NCBI GenBank assembly: GCA_030524785.1
Contig: JAUNFZ010000010.1
Location: 1 to 55,382 of the forward strand
Source of the DNA: Eubacteriales bacterium
GTDB taxonomy: Bacteria; Bacillota; Clostridia; Lachnospirales; Lachnospiraceae
Reading direction: 5' to 3'
Length of the DNA: 55,382 nucleotides
The first letter of the stretch is position 1, and each line of letters opens with the position of its first letter. A program made the position numbers and the translations under genes. Shown one piece after another: positions 33,607 through 43,009 of the stretch. Under the pieces are notes generated by a model. It was not told where the DNA came from, did not search any database, and worked only from the letters and a program-made list of their open reading frames with translations.

Positions 33607-34647
33607 ATGGAAAATATTGTGAAAAGTGATTTTTTTGATAGGGTATTAGAAGTTCTTAAAAATGCTAGAAACCAGGCAAAAATGGCATTGAATATTTCTA
33701 TGGTTTACTCCTACTACGAAGTAGGACGAATGATTGTAGAAGAAGAACAAAATGGGGAACAGCGTGCTGAATATGGAAAAGCCATTCTTAAAGAATTATC
33801 AAAACGTTTGACAGAGAGCTTAGGAAAAGGATTTTCTGTGGAGAATTTGAAATTGATGCGTAGATTCTATGTAGTATATTCCCAAGACCAAATTGGGCAG
33901 AAAGTGTCTACCCAATTTGAAAACTTACCTGTAACAAAAGAAGGAAGAAAATTTTTTCTTAGTTTTTCACATTATGTAACACTTATGCGTATTCCCAATA
34001 TAGAAGAACGTCATTTTTATGAAATCGAAGCTATTCGGAATGGTTGGGGAATAAAAGAGCTAGGCAGACAATATGACAGTGCATTGTATGAGCGATTAGC
34101 ATTAAGCAGAGATAAAGAGGGAGTGAAACAGCTATCAGAAGAAGGACAAATTATTGAAAAGCCGGAAGATTTGTTAAAAGACCCCTATGTGTTGGAATTT
34201 ACCGGCTTGCCTGAGCTCGCTAAATATTCGGAGACGGATTTGGAAACCAAAATTATTGACCATTTGCAGGAATTTTTGCTGGAATTGGGTAGGGGATTTA
34301 CATTTGTTGGACGGCAGGTAAGATTTACGTTTGAGGACGAACATTATAGAGTGGACTTAGTCTTTTTCAATCGTTTGTTGCGGTGTTTTGTTCTTTTTGA
34401 TTTGAAGATTGGAAGGTTAAAGCATCAGGATATAGGACAGATGCAGATGTATGTGAATTATTATGACCGAAAGGTAAAACTAGAAGATGAAAATCCAACA
34501 ATAGGAATTCTGCTGTGTAAGAATAAGAATGATGCTGTTGTTGAGATGACTTTACCGGAGGATAATAGTCAGATATTTGCAAGCAAGTATCTAACTGTGT
34601 TGCCCAGCAAAGAAGAATTGAAAAAGTTGATGGAAAGTGAAGGATAA
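33607..34647 (+). CDS. DUF1016 (YhcG-type) PD-(D/E)XK nuclease family protein
   Basis: This 346-residue protein has an N-terminal DUF1016_N domain (about 10-170: helices around MVYSYYEVGRMIVEEEQ, GKGFSVENLKLMRRFY, FFLSFSHYVTLMRI) and a C-terminal YhcG nuclease domain (about 185-340). The nuclease motif is RVDLVFFNRLLRCFVLFDLKIG (about 247-268), with D and DLK in place of the common D...ELK, then GQMQMYVNYYD and IFASKYLTVLPS. These proteins occur in defence islands and with restriction systems; the exact role is unknown. It precedes a decayed second copy and the Wadjet operon. Confidence 0.9.
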   Translation: MENIVKSDFFDRVLEVLKNARNQAKMALNISMVYSYYEVGRMIVEEEQNGEQRAEYGKAILKELSKRLTESLGKGFSVENLKLMRRFYVVYSQDQIGQKVSTQFENLPVTKEGRKFFLSFSHYVTLMRIPNIEERHFYEIEAIRNGWGIKELGRQYDSALYERLALSRDKEGVKQLSEEGQIIEKPEDLLKDPYVLEFTGLPELAKYSETDLETKIIDHLQEFLLELGRGFTFVGRQVRFTFEDEHYRVDLVFFNRLLRCFVLFDLKIGRLKHQDIGQMQMYVNYYDRKVKLEDENPTIGILLCKNKNDAVVEMTLPEDNSQIFASKYLTVLPSKEELKKLMESEG

Positions 34648-34866
34648 TTGATTATAAGTGCAAAAATGATAAAAACTGAGGTGTTTCCAACCATTCGAAT
34701 AAAAATTGACAGATTATTAAAAATTACAAATTACAAATGAATATAAATATTATGATCTTGTGAAGGCGATATACTGTATTAATCTGTGTATTAATAATAG
34801 GTCTGTTTTGGAATCTTGTTTGGCACTAAATGCCTGTCTGATTGAGCAAGAAAAACTTCGCATGAA

Positions 34867-35337
34867 GCAGAACTTAGTCTGGCATTAGAGTATACATCGG
34901 GAGTTCTTGATTATTTTTTTGAAGAGAATAAAAACGATGGCAAAGGATTTACAAAATCTCAGAGGTTATTATCGTGGTCACATTATGCAGTATTATTACA
35001 GGTAAATGACAAAAAAGCTCGTGCATGGTATGAGAAAGAAGCTGCAGAACAAACTTGGAGTGTCAGAACTTTACAACGCAATATTTCTTCACAATATTAT
35101 TATCGCATACTTCAGACGCAGAAAAAGGATATACTGATTTTACAGAAAGCGACTTGGAGAAAAGTATTCTTTCCAATTTGCAGAAGTTTTTAATTGAACT
35201 TGGAAAAGGTTATGCTTTGTTCTGATACGGATGAGGATATTGCAAAGTATTCTGTGTTTCATGGCAATGAGCAGTTGTTTGCTTCTAAGTATAAAATTTT
35301 TCCAGCTAAGATGAAGCGAAATAAGAGGTACGGATAA
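34867..35337 (+). pseudogene. Decayed second DUF1016 gene, nuclease core deleted
   Basis: Frames between 34867 and 35337 carry pieces of another DUF1016 protein in the right order: GKGFTKSQRLLSWSHYAVLL, VNDKKARAWYEKEAAEQTWS VRTLQRNISSQYYYRIL, then after a frameshift YTDFTESDLEKSILSNLQKF LIELGKGYAL, then DIAKYSVFHGNEQLFASKYKIF. Comparison with the intact copy shows that the PD-(D/E)XK core (about 70-80 residues between GRGFTF and IFASKY) is missing. The final TAA (35335-35337) overlaps the ATG of jetA by one base, so this gene was once coupled to the Wadjet operon. 34648-34866 holds nothing recognisable. Confidence 0.8.
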
Positions 35338-36182
35338 TGTCATTTTTTGAATTGATTGATGAAAAATTTTTCAACCCATTTTGCTGTCGAAACAGAGAGG
35401 TATACATTGCATGCATTGATCAGTTGATTGAAAAATCGAAAGAGATACCGGTTCTTTATGAGACAGATGCCAGAAATACATTGATTTTGTATCTGAAAAA
35501 TTGTGAGTACACCATTGAAACGGAGAATATCGGAGAAGAAGTTGGCAGTGGAAAAAGTCCTCAGGAGAACGCATCCGCGATTCTGCGGTATTTTCGTATA
35601 TGCGGCTGGATTACACCCCAGGAAATCGGACGCAGCGGAGATAATATTGCATCGGTGTCCGCCTATTGCAGGAAATTGCTTGACGCGATTCATAAAATTT
35701 TTGACAGAGACGCCAACGGTGCAATTACGAATCACATTTTTTCTATGTATGAGATTTTAAAATCTTCCTTTGGGAAGGACAGTGTTCGGGCAATACGCCC
35801 TTACCTGAACATCCTAGTCCCGCTGGTAGAAAATGAGTGTGATTTAAAGAATGACCTGTTGATTTTAAAGGACAGCATCCGGGAGATCATGCGGACTGTG
35901 TTAAAGATGGCGGATGCTAATAGTTTCGGGCAGTTTTTGATTAAGGATGAATTGCTGAACCGGTTTTTTAACGACTATTTTTTCATCAAAAGGAGCGGGA
36001 TGATACCGTCCTACATAGCGGATATTGACCGTATGCTGCGCAGGCTGCGACGGTCGGAGCTTTATGAACGCATGGTTGAGGATTGTCGGCAAATCGAAAA
36101 TTTGGAAGAAACACAGGCAAAGGAAAAAATTGATCGCCAGTTTGCGGAGCTGGATAGTTTTATTAATTTGGAATATGAGTAG
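35337..36182 (+). CDS. jetA: Wadjet JetA, N-terminal part (ends at in-frame TAG)
   Basis: The 281 residues from MSFFELIDEKFFNPFCCRNREVYIACIDQL to SFINLEYE match the N-terminal 60% of JetA-family (DUF5716-like) proteins, the winged-helix/KITE-like subunit of the Wadjet SMC complex that recognises and cuts circular plasmids. The frame stops at TAG 36180-36182 and continues in the same frame after one codon (GAA) with ATG 36186. The combined length (about 470) is that of a whole JetA, so the TAG looks like a CAG-to-TAG nonsense change or a recent split. AAGAGG precedes ATG 35337. Confidence 0.78.
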   Translation: MSFFELIDEKFFNPFCCRNREVYIACIDQLIEKSKEIPVLYETDARNTLILYLKNCEYTIETENIGEEVGSGKSPQENASAILRYFRICGWITPQEIGRSGDNIASVSAYCRKLLDAIHKIFDRDANGAITNHIFSMYEILKSSFGKDSVRAIRPYLNILVPLVENECDLKNDLLILKDSIREIMRTVLKMADANSFGQFLIKDELLNRFFNDYFFIKRSGMIPSYIADIDRMLRRLRRSELYERMVEDCRQIENLEETQAKEKIDRQFAELDSFINLEYE

Positions 36183-36185
36183 GAA

Positions 36186-36749
36186 ATGGGTTATATTGAC
36201 CGGAAAATCAACACCTATTATAATTTGTACTCTACCAGAATGATGATGGTGCTCAGCGATAACACAAATCTGGAGCATGAATTAAACCGGCTTTTGATTT
36301 TTATGAAGAACTTGGATGATGAGGATAGAGAAATGGTACTGCGCCATCTATCTGAGGCGCACCGCCTGATGAGTATGGGATATATCGGGAAAAAGTCATT
36401 TGAACGGCGGAAAAAGTCCAATCCGAATCGGAAAACGGCAGGTTTGTCTGTGAGCAGTCTGTCGGAAGATGAACGGCAGCGTTTGACAGACGAACTGTTG
36501 TCTGAAACGCCGGATAGATATAGTGTAGAGAAGGTACAGAAGCATTTTGACCGGCTAATGGGAGACAGAAAGAAAATTCGGGTTGAGGAGAGCGAAATTC
36601 GTACCAGAGATGACGCTATGATGTTTGCTGCCAGTATTATATATTCGGGAACAGAAGGATTTCACTATGAGGTGGAACTCGGTGATGAGATAGTGGAGAC
36701 AGAGGTTGCAAGAATTCGTAACGTAACTGTAAAGAGGAGAGAACAATGA
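36186..36749 (+). CDS. jetA: Wadjet JetA, C-terminal part (in frame after TAG)
   Basis: The 187 residues continue the JetA family sequence without a gap: MGYIDRKINTYYNLYSTRMMMVLS, GYIGKKSFERRKKSNPNRK, LTDELLSETPDRYSVEKVQKHFD and IYSGTEGFHYEVELGDEIVETEVARI. The ATG lies one codon after the amber stop and has only AGTAGGA before it, so expression would depend on reinitiation or readthrough. Its 3' end overlaps jetB by 4 bases. The alternative, a naturally two-protein JetA, cannot be ruled out from one sequence. Confidence 0.72.
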   Translation: MGYIDRKINTYYNLYSTRMMMVLSDNTNLEHELNRLLIFMKNLDDEDREMVLRHLSEAHRLMSMGYIGKKSFERRKKSNPNRKTAGLSVSSLSEDERQRLTDELLSETPDRYSVEKVQKHFDRLMGDRKKIRVEESEIRTRDDAMMFAASIIYSGTEGFHYEVELGDEIVETEVARIRNVTVKRREQ

Positions 36750-37408
36750 GTGATATTCGTCTGCAGATTTCTGTAAAAGAAGATAGTATGAATCTGTTTA
36801 AGCGGAGTATACGAAAGCTTTTGGAATCGACTTTCATTCTTCAAAGTAAGGATGAAAAATTGTATCAGTATGTCTCCAGAGAATCGAACCGGCAGGATAT
36901 TTCCGAGTATCTTCGAATGATAGGATTTGATGTGATTGTCGATGAGAAGACCGGCGTGTGCATGCTTATAGCCAGCGAGGAGGACGCGGAAACGGTGGGG
37001 TTGAAGCGCGCCAATGTGGTAACATTTACGACATTACAATACCATCTTTTGCTGGTACTCTGGAAGGTCTATCTGGAAAATCTTGGTTATAATGAAGGGG
37101 ATTTTGTGACGAAAGGAGACTTGATTGATAAAATCAAATCCTATGGTTTGCCGATAGTGCGTACAGAGCTCAATGCGGCCTTTCGCCTGTTCAAAAAATA
37201 CAGTTTAATTAATTTCGATGAAGATGAAGAAGGGGAGGATATGAAGATTGAACTGTACCCCTCCCTGCAGTTTGGGTGGGACATTCCGCAGTTTCAGATG
37301 GTTGTGAAAGAATATCTGAAGGAAACGCCGGAGGAGGAAAATGTGCAAAGAGATGAGGATTTTGCAGACCAGATAAACCTGGAGGACTTTGAGGAGGAAG
37401 AAGAATGA
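36746..37408 (+). CDS. jetB: Wadjet JetB (DUF6063-like, kleisin-associated subunit)
   Basis: This 220-residue protein has winged-helix-like regions (VTFTTLQYHLLLVLWKVYLENLG, TKGDLIDKIKSYGLPIVRTELNAAFRLFKKYSLINF) and a strongly acidic C-terminal tail. Position and size between jetA and the SMC-like gene match JetB / DUF6063 (DUF4194-like) of Wadjet operons, the subunit analogous to MukE/MksE that binds the kleisin. It overlaps jetA and jetC by 4 bases on each side (ATGA), indicating translation at fixed ratio. Confidence 0.8.
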   Translation: MSDIRLQISVKEDSMNLFKRSIRKLLESTFILQSKDEKLYQYVSRESNRQDISEYLRMIGFDVIVDEKTGVCMLIASEEDAETVGLKRANVVTFTTLQYHLLLVLWKVYLENLGYNEGDFVTKGDLIDKIKSYGLPIVRTELNAAFRLFKKYSLINFDEDEEGEDMKIELYPSLQFGWDIPQFQMVVKEYLKETPEEENVQRDEDFADQINLEDFEEEEE

Positions 37409-40400
37409 TAGCACTTAAAAAAGTCCGATTAATTAATTGGTATGGTTTTTCAAATGTGACGGCGCCGATAGGTTTCTTTACATTGATTGCCGGAAGAAAC
37501 GGCAACGGAAAATCAGCCATGTTGGATGCTGTCAAGTATGCGGCCTACGGAGACACGGTATTTAATAAATCGTCGGAAAGCAAGGGGAGCCGGACGTTAT
37601 CTTCCTATACAAGGGGACTGCTGGATGCCACGGCAGGCACGTATATGCGTCCGGCAGATCGAGTGCCGAATGTATACAGCCATATTGTACTGGAGTATTT
37701 TGATGATGTGGAGGAGAAATCTTTTGTACTGGGAGCGGTGATTGAGACAAATACGGCGAACAATTGCCAGACATATCGGTATGTGGCGGATCGGTTTTCG
37801 CTGGATCAGATGGAGCATACTTATAAAGAAGAAGGGCTTGACATTCCTTTTAGCGCATCGGCGCTTCAGAAGAAATACAGGTTGACGCTTTTGAATCGGG
37901 AGCAGGGACTTCCCCGTTTTATGCAGATGACAGGCTTGAAGCTGAATCTGGGACAGATGCCGACGTATCTTCAGAAATTGCGGGGAATCATGTCTTATGA
38001 TCCCAATGCCAAAATTGACCAGTTTATCCGTGAAAGCGTTCTGGAAGAACGGAACGTAGATTTTAAGAAACTGATTGAAGCGAAAGCGAATATTGAGCAG
38101 CTGAATGATAATTTTAATATGATTCAGGAGGAAATCAGCGAACTGGATTGCGTATTGGGAGAATATGACGCGTGGGAAAATGAGAGCAATCGTCTGTTGG
38201 CCGATGATATTCGTATTGTGTATAGGAACATGAAAATTCTGAAAGAGGAAATTGAAAAGCAGAATACAGAACGGGAGCGGGCACAGAGAAGCAGGGAAGA
38301 CGTTGCAGAAAACCTGAAGATCCTGGAGAATCGAAAACAAGATGTGGAAAATAGATTGATTGAGGCAAAGACAAATCTGAGAAATCTGGACAGCGTGCGC
38401 ATGATTACCCAGGAGGAGGAACGATTAGAAAAACTGGAGAAAGATAGGGAAGCTTTACTTAAAAAATGCAGGGATTTGGAGCAGTTTCAAACGGTTGTCA
38501 GTGAACTTATGAACCGGTTTTTTAAGAAAACAGAGCAAATCGCGGATAGGGATATTTTGGCTGCCCTGTGCGGATATGAATATACTACCGCGCAGAAAGC
38601 ATCGGCTGTTGCAGAGATAAAGCAGAAGACAGGTTTGGCTTATGATGAAATTGTGAAACAGATTTTCAGCGTGGAACGTGGTATCGAAGAACTTGAGAGA
38701 GAGCTGGACACGCAGAATCGGATTTTGGAGGAGTGCAAAAGGCACCAAAATACATATAGACAAATTCCAGAGTATGTGGGGTTGAAAGAGCAGATTAACC
38801 GGGAATTGGAGAGAAGAAAAATATCCGCACGGGCGCAGTTCGCCTGCGAGTATGTGATTGGCCTTGAGGATGAGAAATGGAGGAATGCGATTGAGGCGTT
38901 TTTAGGTCCCCGCCGCTATACGATTCTGGTGGATCCGGAGTATTATGATATTGCGGATGATGTGCTGAATGGCTCCGAATACCGGTATGCTCACTTGTTT
39001 AATACGAAGCTTTTGATGCGCCGTGATGTAAAAGTGGAGGAGGATTCTGTGGTATCTATGCTGCAGATCAAGAATCCGGTGGCGAAGCGTTATTTTGAAT
39101 TTCAGCTTGGCAGGATGCGCGCCGTATCTCTGGAAAAAGTGCGCATGTATGAAAACGCGATTTCCAAAGAAGGGCGTGTGTCAGTCGCCATGGACGGCTA
39201 TTTTCTTCGGTTTGACAGGATTCGCTCGTATTATCTGGGGCAGAAGACCTTTGAGCTGAACAGGATTCGGGCACAGAAGGAAATCGTACGTCTTCAGGCG
39301 GAGAAAAAGGAGAAACTGTCCACGAAGAACGAATTGTCGGGACAGAATAACACTCTGACACAGTACAAAGAATTCTTCTGGGAATATGATTATGATGCTC
39401 ATTCAAAATATCAGAGAGTGTCCGGAGAGGTAAGAGAATCTAAGGCACAGTTGGAACGTCTGCGGAAAGCGCAGGCAAACAATCAGGAGTATATTGAACT
39501 GAATGAGACCGTAGGACGCCTTGATGAGGAACAGAAAGCAATTGGCGAAGAATATGCAAAGAATGTTCAAACAGATAGCGAACAGAAGACGGTAATTGTG
39601 CGCTGTGAAGACAGGATAAAAGATAAGACAGAAAAATTGGAGGAGCAGGAAAAACAGTATAAGGAATATCAGATTGAACATTATACGATTGTACAGAAAA
39701 CTGTGGATGCTTATGAGAAATATCTGGAAAACGGAAGAAAAGGACCGGGCGGACTGCTGGCAGATGAGACCAGAGGGCGTGTCCGAAGGAGTATTGAGCA
39801 GCATAAAAGTAGCCTGATGCAGCTTCAGGCTGATTATAATGCAAAACATTCCGATAATATGCTGCCCAGGGGGACAGAAGGGCGCAGTCAGTATGCAGCC
39901 CGGCGGGATCGTATCTGGATGGATAATCTTCAGGAAATTCGTCAGAAGCTTGAGGAACAGACCCGTCGCTATGAAGATATATTTAAAAATGAATTTGTGC
40001 TGACGATTCTGAATTCCTGTGAAAGGGCCAGGGACGATTTGAAACAGATTAACAGAGAACTGGCGAACTTAAACTTTGCGGCAAAATATGAATTTGATGT
40101 TCACTATGTGCGGGATGGCTCAGAATATGCAAAAATTATCGACTACGCACGGTTCCTGGATGAGCGGGAACAGCTTGGAGGCGGAGCAGAAGGGCAGATG
40201 ACTTTTGGTATGCTGACGGCAGTATCCGATGAAGAAGGGGAACAGCTGGAGCAGGACATGAAACGGATTGTGAACCGAATTATCGAGAAAAACAGCGAGG
40301 AGGCCATATCCAGGTTCGCGGATTATCGGAATTACATGACGTATGAGATTCTGGTCACAAACCAGGTTCTGAATCGGGCAAAGCTGTCCCGACAGACAGG

Positions 40401-40722
40401 CTTTAATTCAGGCGCGGAGGTACAGATTCCCTATCTTTTGATTCTGGCCTCGGCTCTTCTTCTGATATATAATCAGCGGATCAATTCAACGCGCCTTGTC
40501 TTTATTGATGAGCCATTCGCTAAGATGGATCCGGGAAATGTAAAGCAGATGTTGGATTTTTTGCGCTCACAGCGGCTTCAGGTAATTTTTTGCTCGCCGG
40601 ATAAGACGGATTCCATTGGAAATGAGTGCGAAGTGATTCTTCCGGCGCTTCGTGTGGCGGCGGACAGAATGGAACTGGGTATCGTGCAGTTCCATAAGGA
40701 GAAAGTATATGGAAATGTATGA
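37405..40722 (+). CDS. jetC: Wadjet JetC, SMC-like ATPase
   Basis: This 1105-residue protein has an SMC/MukB/Rad50-type ATPase head. Walker A GRNGNGKS is at residues 30-37. Two long coiled-coil arms (about 240-470 and 680-880) flank a hinge-like globular centre (about 490-650). The C-terminal head has a signature-like stretch (FNSGAEVQIPYLLILASALLLIYN) and Walker B RLVFIDEPFAKMDP near 1030. In Wadjet, JetC drives DNA loop extrusion by which closed circular plasmids are detected. It overlaps jetB by 4 and jetD by 14 bases. The frame is intact. Confidence 0.92.
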   Translation: MIALKKVRLINWYGFSNVTAPIGFFTLIAGRNGNGKSAMLDAVKYAAYGDTVFNKSSESKGSRTLSSYTRGLLDATAGTYMRPADRVPNVYSHIVLEYFDDVEEKSFVLGAVIETNTANNCQTYRYVADRFSLDQMEHTYKEEGLDIPFSASALQKKYRLTLLNREQGLPRFMQMTGLKLNLGQMPTYLQKLRGIMSYDPNAKIDQFIRESVLEERNVDFKKLIEAKANIEQLNDNFNMIQEEISELDCVLGEYDAWENESNRLLADDIRIVYRNMKILKEEIEKQNTERERAQRSREDVAENLKILENRKQDVENRLIEAKTNLRNLDSVRMITQEEERLEKLEKDREALLKKCRDLEQFQTVVSELMNRFFKKTEQIADRDILAALCGYEYTTAQKASAVAEIKQKTGLAYDEIVKQIFSVERGIEELERELDTQNRILEECKRHQNTYRQIPEYVGLKEQINRELERRKISARAQFACEYVIGLEDEKWRNAIEAFLGPRRYTILVDPEYYDIADDVLNGSEYRYAHLFNTKLLMRRDVKVEEDSVVSMLQIKNPVAKRYFEFQLGRMRAVSLEKVRMYENAISKEGRVSVAMDGYFLRFDRIRSYYLGQKTFELNRIRAQKEIVRLQAEKKEKLSTKNELSGQNNTLTQYKEFFWEYDYDAHSKYQRVSGEVRESKAQLERLRKAQANNQEYIELNETVGRLDEEQKAIGEEYAKNVQTDSEQKTVIVRCEDRIKDKTEKLEEQEKQYKEYQIEHYTIVQKTVDAYEKYLENGRKGPGGLLADETRGRVRRSIEQHKSSLMQLQADYNAKHSDNMLPRGTEGRSQYAARRDRIWMDNLQEIRQKLEEQTRRYEDIFKNEFVLTILNSCERARDDLKQINRELANLNFAAKYEFDVHYVRDGSEYAKIIDYARFLDEREQLGGGAEGQMTFGMLTAVSDEEGEQLEQDMKRIVNRIIEKNSEEAISRFADYRNYMTYEILVTNQVLNRAKLSRQTGFNSGAEVQIPYLLILASALLLIYNQRINSTRLVFIDEPFAKMDPGNVKQMLDFLRSQRLQVIFCSPDKTDSIGNECEVILPALRVAADRMELGIVQFHKEKVYGNV

Positions 40723-41968
40723 AAAAAAGTTGCTTACAGCATTGGTGGAGAAATATCGGAAAAGTAAAAAGGACAGTGGAACAAATTTGATTACCAGGCG
40801 CACCCAGTTAACGCCAGACAAGCTGTATAAAGCATATAAACAAAATGACGGTGATTTGGAAAAGATTGAAGCAGTAAACCAGGCGGTCTATCAATGCAAA
40901 GAGAGAGGCTTTCTGACTTTTGAACAGGAAGGATTCAGTAATGAAATCCGCATAATTTATCTGGTAGATGAGAAGGTTGAGGAGATTGAGCGGTATTTGG
41001 AGGAAGCGTATCAGTATGAGTCCAGATATGTAATGAAACGGCGTTTTGAGAAACTGATTGCCGCATACGAAAATGCTTCCCCCGTTGCTGGTTATGAGTG
41101 TGGCAAGCTGAGGCAAATGCTGGAGAAAAACCAGATCCCGCAGAACTACCTGCAACTGCAAGATATGCTGAAGGCCCTCGTATTTATTGAAAAAAATGAA
41201 AGAGAACTGTTTCTTCGGGAAGCATCCATGTTGATATATGGGGATTCTAAATATCTGGAAGAAAAAGCATTACATTCGGTCTGCCGGGCGTTCCGGGAGT
41301 ATTTGAAACGCCCCTGTCAGGAGAATGAGTTGGAAGATGAGATTTTGGAGGAGTATCATATTGTGCGGGAAAGACAGAAACTTTGTCTGAAAGGCAATAT
41401 GACCATTCAAATAGCGGGAAGAAAACTGGATCTTGGAGCATTTGCAGACGGCGTAGAATTTTTTGCAGATGAATTGAAGCGGTTGGAGTGGATTCATATC
41501 CGTACATCTCATTTTATGACGGTTGAAAACCGTACGTCCTGGCTTCGACTGAAAATCCCGGATGCAGCGCTTTTTTATCTTGGCGGATATTGTGTACGCT
41601 CTCAAAGGGATTTTCTTAAAAAGGTTTTTCGTGACAATCCAGAGCTCACGTTTTGGCATTTCGGGGATATAGATGCAGGCGGCTTTTATATTCATGAGCA
41701 TCTGTGCCGTATGACGGGAATTCCGTTTCGACTGTATCGAATGTCACGAAAGGAACTGGAAAATCCGCATTTCCAATCTTGCCTGCGTCCATTGACACAG
41801 CAGGATCAACTCAGATTAAAGTCACTGGAGAAACAGGAAACGTATCGGGAACTGGTCACATATATGTTGAAACAGAATGTGAAGCTTGAGCAGGAAATTG
41901 TAAGTCTTTATGGGACAGAGAATGAGAAGATGGAAGAATATTTTATTTGCCACACCGTTTGCCCGTGA
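40709..41968 (+). CDS. jetD: Wadjet JetD, topoisomerase/toprim-like nuclease
   Basis: This 419-residue protein carries the DUF2220-type C-terminal domain: ERLEWIHIRTSHFMTVENRTSWLR and the toprim acidic motif FWHFGDIDAGGFYIHEHL near 313-330, followed by the conserved LYRM block. JetD is the nuclease that cleaves the plasmid once JetABC has wrapped it. I chose ATG 40709 (MEMYEKKLLTALVEKY) with TAAGGAG upstream; the longer frame to 40652 lies wholly inside jetC. It is the last Wadjet gene and the frame is intact. Confidence 0.88.
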   Translation: MEMYEKKLLTALVEKYRKSKKDSGTNLITRRTQLTPDKLYKAYKQNDGDLEKIEAVNQAVYQCKERGFLTFEQEGFSNEIRIIYLVDEKVEEIERYLEEAYQYESRYVMKRRFEKLIAAYENASPVAGYECGKLRQMLEKNQIPQNYLQLQDMLKALVFIEKNERELFLREASMLIYGDSKYLEEKALHSVCRAFREYLKRPCQENELEDEILEEYHIVRERQKLCLKGNMTIQIAGRKLDLGAFADGVEFFADELKRLEWIHIRTSHFMTVENRTSWLRLKIPDAALFYLGGYCVRSQRDFLKKVFRDNPELTFWHFGDIDAGGFYIHEHLCRMTGIPFRLYRMSRKELENPHFQSCLRPLTQQDQLRLKSLEKQETYRELVTYMLKQNVKLEQEIVSLYGTENEKMEEYFICHTVCP

Positions 41969-42085
41969 ATTTGCGCAGATGTATGGAGATTTGCGTAGGT
42001 TTGGGGCAAAAGCAAAATATTAAGGAAGTGCCGGGAAAGCCCGAAATCACAGGGATTTGCAGGCTTATAATTGGAGGGACAATCT

Positions 42086-42979
42086 ATGTTTATGACAGTA
42101 AAACAGACTTCTGAGAAATGGGGCATTTCTGATAGAAGAATCAGAGTGCTTTGTTCTGAGGGGAAAATTCCGGGTGCGTACCAGGAGGGGCGTGGCTGGA
42201 AGATACCTGTGGATGCAAAGAAACCCGCTGACGGTCGTTATAAGTCAAAGGAGAGTCTTTTGGCACAAATTGACCGCAAGAAGGTAGAACTGGACAGCAG
42301 AAGACCTTTAACTGCGGGTGAGGTTGCAAGGCTCAATGAAGAATTTATCGTAGAGTACACATACAACTCCAATGCCATTGAAGGAAATACACTTACACTG
42401 CGAGAAACGGATTTAGTTCTTCGTGGTCTTACGATTGACCATAAACCGTTGAAAGACCATATGGAGGCAGTTGGTCATAAAGAAGCATTTGATTTTGTGA
42501 GTGAACTTGTAAAAGATAATGTTCCGATTAGTGAGAGCATCATCAAACAGATTCACTATCTCGTTCTTGCAGATAAGAGAGAAGACCGTGGTGTCTACCG
42601 TAGAGTTCCGGTTCATATTATGGGCGCACAGCACGAACCCGTGAAGCCGTATCTTATTGAGCCTAAGATGGAACAGTTGCTATATGATTTTGCTGCAAGC
42701 ACAGAGCATATCGTGACAAAACTGGCTCGTTTTCACATCGAGTTTGAGGGTATCCATCCTTTCATTGATGGCAATGGCAGAACCGGAAGACTGCTTGTAA
42801 ATCTTGAGTTGATGAAAGCCGGATTCCCACCTATAGATATTAAGTTTACAGATAGAATTGCCTATTATAATGCATTTGATGAATATCATGTAAAGCACAA
42901 TCTTTCGGCAATGGAAAATCTGTTTGCAGGATACATCAATGCCAGATTGGATATGTATTTAGATATGTTGCAGGATTAA
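42086..42979 (+). CDS. Fic family protein with N-terminal helix-turn-helix
   Basis: This 297-residue protein starts with an excisionase/MerR-like DNA-binding segment (MTVKQTSEKWGISDRRIRVLCSEGKIPGAYQEGRGWKIP). The Fic domain has HPFIDGNGRTGR near residue 225, with the catalytic His and phosphate-binding loop, so it should transfer AMP or another NMP to protein side chains. SNAIEGN near 95 fits the inhibitory (S/T)xxxE(G/N) motif, so the protein is probably self-inhibited. GGAGGGAC lies before ATG 42086. It follows the Wadjet operon after 117 bases and precedes a macro-domain gene. Confidence 0.92.
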   Translation: MFMTVKQTSEKWGISDRRIRVLCSEGKIPGAYQEGRGWKIPVDAKKPADGRYKSKESLLAQIDRKKVELDSRRPLTAGEVARLNEEFIVEYTYNSNAIEGNTLTLRETDLVLRGLTIDHKPLKDHMEAVGHKEAFDFVSELVKDNVPISESIIKQIHYLVLADKREDRGVYRRVPVHIMGAQHEPVKPYLIEPKMEQLLYDFAASTEHIVTKLARFHIEFEGIHPFIDGNGRTGRLLVNLELMKAGFPPIDIKFTDRIAYYNAFDEYHVKHNLSAMENLFAGYINARLDMYLDMLQD

Positions 42980-43009
42980 CCGACCAGCTTTTGAACATGG
43001 AGGTCACCT

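Noticed and set aside
36180-36182. TAG as a pyrrolysine or other recoded codon in jetA
   Set aside because: Other genes in the window end in TAG, no recoding system is visible, and a simple nonsense change explains it.
37597-38340. Open frame of 247 codons on the minus strand inside jetC
   Set aside because: It is a shadow of the jetC coiled-coil coding region; no ribosome site or motif.
41969-42085. Frame reading ILFATPFAREFAQMYGDLRR after jetD, as a possible remnant gene end
   Set aside because: Only about 30 codons, partly overlapping the jetD end, with no family that I recognise.
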